Shown: one piece after another, positions 52,993-64,000 of the stretch
Layout of the letters: the number at the start of each line of letters is the position of its first letter
How positions within the stretch are numbered: the first letter of the stretch is position 1
Assembly (NCBI GenBank): GCA_033439295.1
Contig: JAVTLE010000011.1
Coordinates: forward strand, 2,356,082-2,420,081
Direction of reading: 5' to 3'
DNA length: 64,000 nucleotides
Origin: Deuterostichococcus epilithicus
Lineage: Eukaryota; Chlorophyta; Trebouxiophyceae; Prasiolales; Stichococcaceae
Position numbers and translations under genes: made by a program
Notes under the pieces: model-generated
The model's database searches: none
What the model was told of the DNA's origin: nothing
What the model saw: only the letters and a program-made list of their open reading frames with translations

Positions 52993-55900
52993 ATGCTCCT
53001 CCTTGGCTCCTTCGGCACCAATTGCCAAGCGACGCCAATGCCCGTCAAAGCGCAGTCCTCCTTGCAGACACGAAGGAAGCAGTGCAGCCTGTGCCTCCCA
53101 CCAGCTTCTGGACCGGCAGCCAGCCGGGGCGGCACTACACCAGATGCAGAGCATCAGCCCGAGTCTGGGCCGCAGGCAGCTGTAGCCTGCTGCCCTGCTG
53201 GAGCAGCGGTGCCGTCAACTGCCGCAGCCGTTGGCGGCGCTGTTCCCGCTCACCACGGCGAGCCACTGCCGAGCTGCTCGTTCCCTGCCCTCTGTGCGGG
53301 CAACCATGAACGTTCTCAGCTGGCGGCTGCGGCTGCCGGACCAGGTGCCACCACTCTGGCAGCCGACCCGCCTGCCGAGAGCACCAACCCAGCTGCGCAG
53401 CCGAGGCGACCAGCAGACGCTGTTGTCGTGGCTGGCTGTGCCACGGCCGCGCCGTGCAGTGCAGGCGTAGCGGGCAGGTCAGCACAGGAAGATACCGCCG
53501 CAGTACTGCCGGCAGTGCAGCAGCCACGGCAGCCCGACAACGCGCCACGTCCGGACAGCACGCATACCGTGGCGGAGCCGGCGGCCGCGCCGCAGCCGGC
53601 GTCCGACCAGGCGGTCGCCTGTGCCGTGCGCACGCGCCTGCGCGGCGCTGGGACCCAAGCGCTCCCTGGCCAACAGCAGCGCCTGAGCCCTAGCGCGCAG
53701 CACGCAGCAGCAGGGAAGGCGGAGGATACGACACCGTCGGCACAGACACCACCCAGTAGCCAGCGACAGGCCCAGCAACCCCAGGCGCCCAGGAAGCAGA
53801 CAGTGCCGCCGCCGCCGCTGCCGCTGCCGCTGCCTTCAACGGTCGGTGTGTTCAGCACCAAGGGCTTGGTCACTTATGCACCGCCGCCGCCGACGCACCC
53901 CGCCTGGAACTTCACAGGAAGCCCGGTGCGCAAATGCATGGCCTGCATCTTGCGGCGCAGTTTACTTGTGCTTGTAGCAGATTGCAGTTGTTGGCAGCTA
54001 GACTGCACAATGAGCTTTACTGCGGCATGTGCAGAGGATATGCAGATAGAGAACCCGGCGCCCAATGTGCTATTGCCACACCGCTGCCCTGCTGCTGGAC
54101 CAAGCCGGATTCGGCCAGCCTGCACAGGTGACAGCAGGGAAGTTGTCGTCACAACCACATTGTGAATGAACTATCGTATGCCTGGCACCACAGGTGACGT
54201 TTGCGGTCAAGGCGCCGGAGATGCAGGAGCTTATATACTGGGGCGACTGGGGCGGCCGCTCCTGCAGGATGTGCGGCGAAGACTTCCTGTGAGTGCCCTC
54301 TGCTACATTAGTTTGAGACCTTGACATGCTACTGCCTGCTCATCTGTCTGTTAGAGACACCCACAGACTCCGCCGCCAGAGCGCTTTCAGCATGTATTGC
54401 TCGGCCGCTAGAGCATTTCCAGCAGATTTCTGCTGAACTCGTGGGCTGCTGCTGGCAGCAAACAGGCAGATGCCGCTGGGCCTTAGGCATGCATCGCTTT
54501 GGACAGCAAATGCCAATGCAGATGTGGGCCAAGAACTCAGTCTGCAGCCGTCATGCTAGTGCAGCACTGAATATTTGTGCGCACAGCCAATGCAGCTTGC
54601 AGCGCCGGTGTCTGCTTGCTCATCGCCTACACAGTGGATGCTTCGATAGCTGCTACTGGCCTTTTGTGCAGCAAGGAGTCTTCTGTATGTCATGGCTCGT
54701 GGTGATGATGCCGCAGGCAGGGGCATCTGGTGACGCGAGGTTGCCGTTGTGGCAAGACCATGTTCCCAAGGCACCTATCATCCTGTCGCGTGCAAGACAC
54801 CTGCCTCAAGTTCCATCCCGAGTGAGCAAAGCGCCACAGACTTGAATTTCCAACAACAGAGGTGTATAATGTTTAATGTTTCCAGCCAGCAAAATTGCGC
54901 TTGCCTCCGCCCCTATGCACAGTGCCTGGAGCCGCCAGGTGCATGCCAGTGCCGCCCAGCTTCGAGCCGTCACTGAGTGTACATGCTCATTTGTGCTGCG
55001 CTGCGGCGCAACTTGCTAGCTGCCATATGCAGCGAAGGCATGGTGCATGCTGCCGTGCAATTCATCACGCCTGTCCAGCAGACACTGCTGGATTATGTGA
55101 GCAGACATCATGAATCTGGCCCGCTAGCTGCGTGTGCAGCACCTGCTGCTGCAAACCAAGTTGATGTGAAGCGGCATGAAACATGCCCCACAGGTGCGCT
55201 CTGGTCTTCTTTGCATACGAGCTGCGCCGCCGTAGCAGGCTGCCGCCCCATGTGGAACGAATGGCCGCGCTGCAGGTGATCAGTGCACGGGTTGTATGTG
55301 ACACTGATTTTACCCTGACGAGCCGTGCACTGCACAATGACAGACTATGAGCAGCCTGCTGCGAACTGGCGTCCTTCCATTTAACGAGGGGCTACAATTC
55401 CCCAGCAGCATGCAGGCGTCACTTTTCTAGAAAAAATGCGTGCCAATATGCGGTCGGTATTCAGGGTGATCTCTGCTGCAGTGGGCTGCTGGGGCGCACA
55501 GTGGCATTTGGGAGGCTGCTGCTATGACCTTGGCGCAGAGTTCACTGCGCCCTGTGCTTTTTGACACGTTGACGAATTTGAGATGTCGTCGAAACTCTGC
55601 AGGAGGGCAGGGTGCTGGCGTCCGTCAAACAACACGAGGCGCCGCTCGACTCGCGAGCAGGCCAGCATGGCGCGTTGCCACCTGCTCTGCGGCGGCAGCA
55701 GGTATTTTGGCCTGCGACCACCAGAGTCGAAGCTTGCTCCATCACCTGCCTGCGCTTCACTCCCTGAAGTTTCGTGTGTGCAGGCATTGTCACGGTCTAC
55801 TCAAGCATCTCGGACGACCCAGCAGGCCTGCTGCTTGCAGTTTCAGGTCTGTCGCTCATCCGCTGAGGTGCCAGCAAGGGTTGTGGCCACCGAAACTGTC

Positions 55901-57883
55901 CGCCGGACATGCAGCAAGCTTCTTGTGCGACGCAGATGCGGCCTGCAGCCGCCGCGGCACCGGCACAAGCGCAGCACGGACAGCCACAGGGGCAGCACAG
56001 ACAGCCACAGCCAATGCAGCCAGAGCAGCGGCCAGCGCAGGTGGCCCCCGCGACGATGCAGCCGGCGTCACCTGCAGCACCGCCGCCGGTAGCCCGGCCG
56101 CCAGCGGCTGTCAATGCTGGCGCCGCCGTTCCTCTGCCAGCTGCCGCTTCTGCACAGGTGGAGGCTGCTTGTTCGTCAAATCAGGCTCCTCAGCCAGATG
56201 ACGTGCCCCTGTCCACCCCTTGCCACACAGCAGGAGCTGCACCTCGGGGCGAGCCTCTTGGGGAGCAGCCTAGCCCTGCCGCCGGCTCCGGCGGCGCAGG
56301 GCCAGCAGCCGACGTGCCGCCACAGCCACCGGCCAGGCCGCTGACCAAGTGCAGAGCGCCGCCGGGGGAAGCTCCGACAGCAGCAGATCCTGGCTCACGC
56401 GGCCAGCAGGAGGCGGCTGACAATCCCCTGTCAGCCAGGCAAGTGAGACGGCGCCTGCAGATGGAGCGGCTCGCCCCGCCGCCCGCGAATGATGCCACCG
56501 CGGCCAGATGGGCAGCGGCTGCGACTGTGTCTGCGGGCGGCAGCGGCGCTGACGAGCAGGCTGGCAGCATCACCGGCGAGGCGGCAGCTGGCGGCGCTGC
56601 CTGCGCGGTTGCGGCTGGCAGCGCTGGCAAGCAGGCTGGCGGCGCAGCCGGCGGGGCAACTGCTGATGGCCAAGCCGATGCAGCAGCATCCGCCGCGGGG
56701 CAACTGCTGCGCTGCCCCCTCTCCAGGGTGCGTGTTCCAGATACTGCAACGACTGCAAAGCTGATGCACCTGCTGCTGACTGTGCGTGTGGAAGACAGGC
56801 CACTGTGAATCGAGTTCTGAGCACATCAGGGAGTAGCAGCAGGCCTGCAGCTTTGATCAGGTGTATTTGCCGCGTGCGACAGGAGGTTATGGAGGATCCT
56901 GTGGTGGCAACAGACGGCTTCACTTATGAACGGGCTGCATTGCTGGGCCATGTAGCTGTGCGCGGCCAGGTGAGACATACTGCTTTCCTGTCAGCGCAGG
57001 ATGCAAATGATATGTACTCGGCCTGCCACGATGAAGCAGAGATGCACCAGTTCCAGCAGTTGCAGCAGCACTACAGCTGGCGTCAAAACTGGTGCAATAT
57101 CGGAAAGCAGCGTCTCAGCCTGGCATCAGCACGACGAACCTCCCAACGGGCGATTCCCATGTATGCAGGTGTCACCGAAGACAGGAAGGGAGCTGCCTGC
57201 CGATGAGCTGCGGCTGCGGCCGAACCTCGCTCTGCGGGGGGTTCTTGCCACTGTCGCTGCCACTTCGAGCAGTGCCCAGGCCTGGCAGCAGTGGCTGGCG
57301 CCCCACTTCGAATGCACCCTCACACACATGCGCAGCGGACATCTCCCCCTGATGATTGTTGAGGCAATGTTCATGCACAAGCGACCTCAGAAGCTATGGT
57401 GCCTCACATGTGTGCATCGATAGAAATTGCGGCGCAGCCCCCAGCGTTTGCAGACTGGTGCAGCATGGAAACATCTGCATGCTGCAAGACACTACCCATG
57501 GGACTCCATACAGCTGTGCAGGTTGTGCTGGCGCATGTGACTCGCACCCTCAGCTGCCGCAGATCCTTGCAGTCAGATCTCCCTTCTGGCAAACGCAGGT
57601 GAAGATGCGAGATCCTGTGGTCGACGACGCGGGCCACAGCTACGAGCGCATTGCAATCGTTGGCGCGCACATCGCGCCGGCAGATGGCAGCCCTCTGCTG
57701 CGCAACCACACCCTGCGGCACCTCATCGAGGCTGCGCACTGGATCAAGGATGGCACCAGTTGCAGCGACGATGGCGCCGGCGGTGCAGAGGCAGGGACAG
57801 AGGCAATGACGATGGCAGCGGCAGCAGGGGCAGTGGCAGCGGCAGTGGCAGGTAGCAATATGAGTACGACACCGCGCGCGTAG
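52993..57883 (+). CDS. tandem U-box protein with long Ala/Pro/Gln-rich N-terminal part
   Basis: Probable E3 ubiquitin ligase. Clear exons: up to 53925 (open frame from 52993, start unsure), 54194-54288, 55194-55275, about 55940-56727, 56883-56969, 57169 to about 57330, and 57599-57883. The first U-box reads CPLSREVMEDPVVATDGFTY then SPKTGRELPADELRLRPNLA. A second, less typical one reads MRDPVVDDAGHSYERIAI with NHTLRHLIEAAHW. The part before is low-complexity Ala/Pro/Gln with a conserved-looking island, LIYWGDWGGRSCRMCGEDF and VFFAYELRRRSRLPPHVER. The exon or exons between 55275 and 55940 and the donor after 57330 (no nearby GT) are unresolved. The 5' half could be a separate gene, but the phases from 53925 to 55275 join cleanly. 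Confidence 0.6.
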
Positions 57884-59160
57884 GCACTTGCTGCCAGTGG
57901 GGGTTGCCTCCGGCCCCTCTTCTTTCACACACATTTCCTGGTAGGACAATGTCGTGTCGATTGGATAGCATCGTAGTCCAGTGGCTCATGACGGCTAAGT
58001 TGCGCGGGGGCGGCGCCGGAGCTAGTGCAGGGCAGTGCATGATGGAAAAATAGACAGTGATATGCGTTTCGTACAAAGGGCCTGATGAGCAGTGTGAATG
58101 CGCGAAGCCAATTGATTTAAGATGTGACGTGGACATGCCCGGCCATGCTTTCACTCGGACTACTGCTTCAAGCTTGGTACCTGAGGTTTCACCGAACAGA
58201 GATTTCACAGAGGAACCTTGCGAATGGAATCGTTACAACTTCCCATCACGCAGAGCAAATGCCTGGGCGTTTTTCAGAGAGAAATCAGATGGTCACAGCC
58301 TCTGCAAATTCTCTACCAAGCAAGCGTAAGCACGCAACAGACCATGTCTGCTGCGTGTGTATGATTGCATGTGGGTGGTCCAGATTGACGTTCTCGCTGC
58401 TGACTTTCAGCCCCTTGTAAACAAAACGCTAAACCAGCTGGCAGCACCTGCGAACGACGGCGCTGCTGCCGGTGTGCTCTGATGTGATGACAGCGGCGCG
58501 CTGCCGGTACGCTTTGACGCCATTCGGGCATCGCCAAGTGATTGAGGTGCTCCATCTGCGCCAACGCCACCTCGCCAACGTTCGTGGCGTTCATACATCT
58601 CCTGCGCACTATGGCACACTTGGGCAAACCCACATGGGGCGGAGGACGCTGTAGATTATCCACCGGATGAAGAGCTCGAGAGGCAGCTTCAACATTAACG
58701 TGAGCAGGTTGGACAGGGCTGAGCCAGTGCTTCACGAATCCTCACGCGGACAGGCGCCAGGTCGACCACATGTCGTTCCCAAAGGAGGCAAGCCTGTACA
58801 ACATGGACTGAAATTGGTCCCCCTCAATTCACGAGTGCAGATCTGACATTTGAACTCAATTTGTTCGTCTCCCGAGGCTGCTTTCTGCACAGCTGCGCCT
58901 GTTGCTCGGGAATGACATTGGACCTTCCGAGAGGGTTGATTGATGCAAAAGGACTGAATCGTTCAACCCGAGATCAACTTTAGCGGAACGCGCAAACACG
59001 TTTTCACGCCATTGCATTGACTTCCAGTCGGTGCAAAGTGTTTCAAGCAAGCTGTGCCTGTGCCCATGACGCCACGGTGCTGACTGCAAGCTGACACAGC
59101 GCTCGGTGGTCTGTCCTCCAGCCTGAGCTCCACGATCTTCGAGATTGAGCACCACCTAGG
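57884..59160. other. spacer, U-box gene to LRR copy C
   Basis: About 1.3 kb; no family-like open frame or RNA gene seen on either strand. Confidence 0.5.
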
Positions 59161-62100
59161 ATGCGCAGTCAGCTGCTGTCGCTGCCGGCAGAGCTGTTCC
59201 AGCGCGTGCTGGACTGCGCCCTGTGTGGAGATGAGGATCGTAGTGCAGGGCTTGCCGGGCTGGCGAATCTGGCAGCGTGCTCGAAAGGGGCGAGTGCAGC
59301 CGTTTCAGACGCGCTGGTCAAGTGGGGAGGACGACTGCCGTGCGACAATATGGATCCCCACGAGGTCGCCACCATTCTGCGCACTTGTGCCGGCGGTACG
59401 CACTTGCCCCTGTCAGCATGTATGGCATGGCACCCTGCAGCACGCTTGCTGCCGAGCACTCATTGCTCTGGAGTCATGTTAAATTGATTCTGACAAAGGT
59501 ATCATCTGCTTACAGGCTTTGGCAGCCTAAAGCTGGGGCCAGGCTACGGCATGCGCCTCGACTTTCTGGAAAGCCTCAGCGACTCTGCAGCGCTGCAAAG
59601 CCTTTCGCTCACGTGAGACAGCAGCAGCCTGCGTATTGACGGCATCGACATGCCTGTGTTCTGGCACGAGACCGCTTATGCGCCATGAAGCCAATGGAGT
59701 TGAATCGATTGCATGCAGGGTCCCGCCGGGACAAAACTTGACGGTGGTCAGCGGTCTGACTCAGCTCACAGCGCTGGCGCTGACGCGTCAATTCTTCTGC
59801 ATAAAGCAGACGATGCCTCCGCTGGCATTAGGGCTCCTGACCAAGCTGTGCTCCCTTTCCTTCTGGAAACAGCCCCGGCCCACACTAGGCTGTGGGGTTT
59901 GCCCGACACCGCCATTCAGCAAAGGCCGCGGCGCAGCTCAAGGCGAGCAGTGCAGGCCTGCAGCAGCAATGATCATGGCAACCGTCATCGATTAATCAGC
60001 GCTCCTCGGCCCTGCATTGTTCCCCCATCTTCTGTATCAGCACCGTTCTGCACACAATGGGCTGACAAACGCGTGCCATGCCGTGCCATCTGCCATGCCA
60101 TGCAGTGCAGGAGTTGAGGGCCTCTGCTGCCTCACAGCGCTGACCAAGCTGGATTGGAGAGACAACCTGGACTCCAGGCAACTTGGGTCGGCCCTGGAGC
60201 AGATGCCCCGCCTGGCTGAGCTAGCGTTTCAGCTGAAGCGAGAGGTGATCGCTTTTGGCGCCCCTTCACCTCCTGGCTCAGCATATGTCTCTGATGCGCT
60301 TCAGCTTGCATGAGTTGTCCGTGTGGGTGAAGTCCATGAGCTTTCTTCATTCGCGTTGTTGCAGACACCGTGCACAGCGTACATGGCCAATCAGACTGTG
60401 TCGCTGGCGATGCCACTGCTTCAGGTCAAAACGCATTTGTCTGTGAAACCCACAGGCATTGTTCATTGGCGCTCGGCTGTTGCAGGCACCATACACGCCG
60501 TGCATGGAAAATCCGGCAGTGTCGCTACCGACGTCAATGGGACAGCGAGTGGCAGGTCTGGACACGCTGACAAGCCGCACCGCGCTCACTTCGCTGCGCT
60601 TGAAGGCTGATGGAGAGACGTTGTGCATGCTGGTTGGTAAGCTGCCACGCACGCTACAGGTGAGCAAACTGCATGCCAAACATTGCCGATACGCGATTCG
60701 GCACTTCTCGCGGGCCATGCCCATGCTCAGTCAGAAACCCTTGTTGGGCTGGCTGCACCTGCAGACCTGCACTTTCGTCGAGCCGAGGGGTGCCAGAAGA
60801 AGTTCCTTCGGGCACCAGGTAACTGTTTTGCCGCCTCGCTGTTGTAGCAGTTGCAGTAGGTTCGCAGCAGCCAATGTAGCGCTAGTCTGTCCGCAGCCGC
60901 GGCCACCGTCAACAATTGCCTGTTCTCCCTGCACGCCAGACCACCGAAGCCTCGATGCTGACACCTTCTAGGCCGCTCCCTTGTGCTACGCCATTGTCTG
61001 AGCACCATCTCCACTGTGCCAGCGACATCGCGGGGGGCACAACACTCAGCCCTGCCTGTCGTGCAGGAGGCTGGGTTGGGCGCCCTGCGAGGGCTCGCGA
61101 GCTACTCTGGAGCGCTGTACCTGAAGCGGCATTCAGACAGGCACACACTCATGGCACAAAGTGATGCCTGTGGCGGCGTTCTGAAGTCCCTGGATCTCTA
61201 CACCTTCACCCTCCACGAGCTGCAACCCAACATGGGTGCGCTGGCCGCATGGCATCAGGCTTGCTGCGTAGTCAGTCCTGCAGTGCATAGTTGGCCTGCG
61301 ACACCGCACTGCATGCCGCCATTCAATTGACCGAGCTTCGTCCCGAGAATCATCATCAGCGAGTAGGGGTCAAGTCGCTTCCTGCTTTCCAGCTCTCAGC
61401 TCCTGCACTCACAGCGTCGCTCTGAAACATGCACCTGGCACTTCGTGGCTGGACTGATGGCTGTGCGCCTGCTATGCGGACGCAGACGGGCTGCTGGCGG
61501 GTGTCACACGGCTGAGGCTCGATGAGGTGCACATGTACACCACAGTCGGCAGCACAGCGGAAGTCAAGCTGGCAGCGCTGCTGACGAAAGCGACCGCCTG
61601 CCGTGAGCTGGAGCTGACTTCGATCTCCTGCGACACACCTGCACTGCGTGTTGCGGTGCGCCTGCCAAGCATAGTAGCCGAGGTTCCCTAATGACTTGCA
61701 ATCGCTCAAAAGTTTCCCAGACGCATGGTTTGCCTGCATGCAGCTACGTTGTGTTTGACAGCCATTAGCACGGATGCTGCTACCACTGAAGGATCTGTGG
61801 GGTGAGAGCAGCCACGCCGCTTGCAGGCTGCTGTACTTTTGGTCGTTTCTAGCCTCTCTCAGGGCTCGATCTCGTCCTGTGTAGGGACTGGCTCTTGTGG
61901 GTGTCAGCACCACGCGCGACTTGCAGAGCTTCGTGTGGGGGGACATGGGACAGGTGGGTCATTGGAAGACTGGTCTCACTGCCAAATACCTTGCACTCAG
62001 GTCCGCAACTCTGCGAGCCTCAGGGCTTGTGCATCGTTGTGCACAAGCGGTCTGTTTGCCGCATTTGAGTGTTCCTTGGAGGCGCGCCGGTGTGCCATCA

Positions 62101-64000
62101 GCGGTGATGACCACATCCATGGCAGCTGCCCGATGACGGCCATGCGCTGATGCACGAGCCTGACGACTCCCTACCTGGCGCGTAGATTGAGGACGAGGAT
62201 GTGGCGCACCTGTCAGCTCTGACAGCTCTGACACGCATCAGCATTGGCGGCATCCGCATACGCGAGGTAGGGCGGACAGCTGCTGGAATGCTGGGCTTGT
62301 CGATGCTTTGTGACAGCCTGAATCACAGAATAACCTTCTGAGCTGAGTCGTTCACGCACATGGCATGCCGTGTTCGCCAGACACTGTCAAAATATGTGTG
62401 GTACACACGCTGGAAGGGCATTATATGCAACAGGCAATGGGAGGCGACGGAGCCTGTTGCCTGCCCCAAGCAGTCCAGCTGACAACAGCATGCTGGTAAT
62501 AGCATGCATGCACTCATAAGATTTTAGGCTGCGCATGCGCAGGACGTTGGGAGAGTGCGGCTGAGCGATGCGGCATTCCGCAACACATTTGCGCACCTGC
62601 CGGCCCTGCAAGATCTGCAGGCGCGCAGTTGTGTAGCGTGCACCCTGTCACCTCCTGACACTCCCTCTGCAGCCTGATGCTGCTGATGCATTGTTCCGAC
62701 TCTGAGCGAGCTTTGCTGACTCTTCGCCACCACATCATTGTGCAATACCCAGCAAGAGCTGGCGCCACTCTGCGATAATGCTGACCCTCCCTACCCTCTG
62801 AAAGCACGGTGCAGCACAGGAGAAAATCGAGGAGATGTGCTTGCCACAGGTCGCAAGGTGCATGTTGGCCACAGATGCCGGGATCGCGGCGCTGGCGCCG
62901 CTGCGGCATCTCACCTGCCTGGCGGTGCCAGGCTGGGCTCACGACGGCGGCTTCACGGGCGCAGGCGTCGGAGCATTGCCGCACTCAAGGACCTCCCTAC
63001 TGCGGCTGGACCTCCGATCTGAGAGCGTCACAAATGCAGGTTGGGATTACGGTCTGCTGCAAGGCATGGCTAGGAACGATCGACTGGCTCTACTTGGTGG
63101 TGAAAGTCGATCTTGCCTAGCGGGGCTATACTGGCGCGGCAGGGACATTCTGCAAATCATTTCAGGGTTGCCGGCATGTGTGAGTGGCTGCACGCAGTGC
63201 CAATATCGCGGCAAAAGGTGAAGGCGGTGACAGTAGTATGACGAACAACGGAAATGACGCTGCTGCCGCGCCTTGTGGCCGCTCTGATAACTCAGGCACT
63301 CCTTGACCTGATGTCCGGATGATGGCAATCCTTGACTTGCGGTCCGCGCTCCACAGGCCTGGCGGCTGTCGCTACACTGACAGCGCTGATGCAGCTGTGG
63401 CTGGGCCAGCTGCTGCCAAAGCACGACCCCATGTCGCCGGAGTGGAAAGGCGCAGACGCTTGGGACCTGTCGCTTCTGGGCCTGGGAGGGCCCTTTGGCG
63501 GCGGCAGTGGCGGCTCGCCGCTGCGGGAGCTCGTGCTGGCGTCATCGATCGTAACTGACGCTTCGCTGGCGGCCGGGCTGGCGGTGCTGCCGCGCCTGCG
63601 CGAGCTCACGCTGCAGCACTGCAAGTGCGACTGCATGTGTATGTGGTGCAGCACGAGCGTGGATTGGAGTTCAGGGCGCAGGGCGGTGTGCCTGAGGTGT
63701 TTCCCAAATTGTTGCTTGGCCTAGCAGCGAGATCTGTGCAGCTGCTCACATGTCAGTCCTGCGACACAGCCATGAGCATATGCGCAGGATATGGGATGGA
63801 AGCACAGCACCAGGCGCTTTCTGGATATTCAGCGATATGTTGTGCCGCCGCAGCCTGTATGATCACGATACCGGCCTTGCGGCTATGCGATTCTGCCCGC
63901 ACCTCTGGCGGGTGAAGCTCATCGGATGCCACGAGCTCGGGCACGCGGCCCTGAAGTGCCTCGTGGACGCGCCGCGAGTGCGGGAGGTGGAGATCGCCGA
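59161..64000 (+). CDS. F-box-like leucine-rich repeat protein, copy C (3' end outside window)
   Basis: Same architecture as copies A and B. The ATG at 59161 opens MRSQLLSLPAELFQRVLDCA, an F-box-like start. Exons read with some confidence: 59161-59395, 59516-59612, 59719 to about 59880, 60111-60244, about 60485-60659, about 60722-60819, then LRR blocks near 61067-61250, 61485-61660, 61895-61950, 62187-62270, 62530-62630, 62850-63040, 63356-63620 and 63854 to the window edge. LRR units include LRHLTCLAVPG and LWRVKLIGCHELGHAALKCL. The block at 63356-63620 (GLGGPFGGGSGGSPLRELVLAS and SLAAGLAVLPRLREL) parallels SGHSALRELELTHALISDGD with LAAGLAVLPALQYL in copy A, which ties the three genes to one family. 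Many middle exon ends are unsure. Confidence 0.7.
60361..60420 (+). repeat. decayed copy of an LRR-C exon start
   Basis: A stretch with an acceptor-like TTGCAG and about 55 following bases recurs, with changes, at 60481-60540, where the true exon seems to begin. Confidence 0.7.

Noticed and set aside
58313-58735. 140-codon minus-strand frame in the spacer after the U-box gene
   Set aside because: No recognisable motif, no splice partners and no neighbour supporting it.

Overview
This is nuclear DNA from a green alga. The genes are GC-rich and finely split (the Rh gene has 17 exons, the HSP101 part 16). Introns mostly begin GTGAG or GTGCG and end GCAG, and proteins carry long Ala and Gln runs. 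The best protein matches are of plant/algal type: HSP101 with an acidic tail, a membrane-anchored PECT-type cytidylyltransferase, and an Rh channel. A trebouxiophyte or chlorophycean alga is likely; the sequence does not settle which. All exon models were built by hand from splice signals, reading frame and recalled family sequences. No aligner was run.

Layout. Plus strand: HSP101/ClpB disaggregase (5' end outside the window, to 8884), Rh-type ammonium/CO2 channel (10460-16196), a doubtful small gene (16988-17299), a divergent frataxin (41611-43244), a DnaJ co-chaperone with a poly-Gln tail (44422-49522), a tandem U-box protein (about 52993-57883) and an F-box-like LRR gene running off the right edge (from 59161). 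Minus strand: two tandem F-box-like LRR paralogues (22954-17747 and 28224-23575), a secreted Ala-rich modular protein (32964-28992), ethanolamine-phosphate cytidylyltransferase (40734-34039) and an unidentified basic membrane protein (52088-49993).

The genes do not form one pathway. HSP101 and the DnaJ protein both serve protein folding, and the U-box and LRR genes could serve ubiquitin-linked turnover. PECT makes CDP-ethanolamine and shares an upstream region, head to head, with the frataxin gene.

The most unusual signal is in the introns. Edges of true exons, with their splice sites, recur as decayed copies ('echoes') in the adjoining intron. Copies of exon starts lie upstream of the exon and copies of exon ends lie downstream. 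This occurs in HSP101, DnaJ, PECT and the last LRR gene. The window also holds several probable GC-AG introns, a 234-nt foldback in a PECT intron, an in-frame exon duplication in one LRR gene, and a secreted Ala-rich protein built from seven phase-1 exons.
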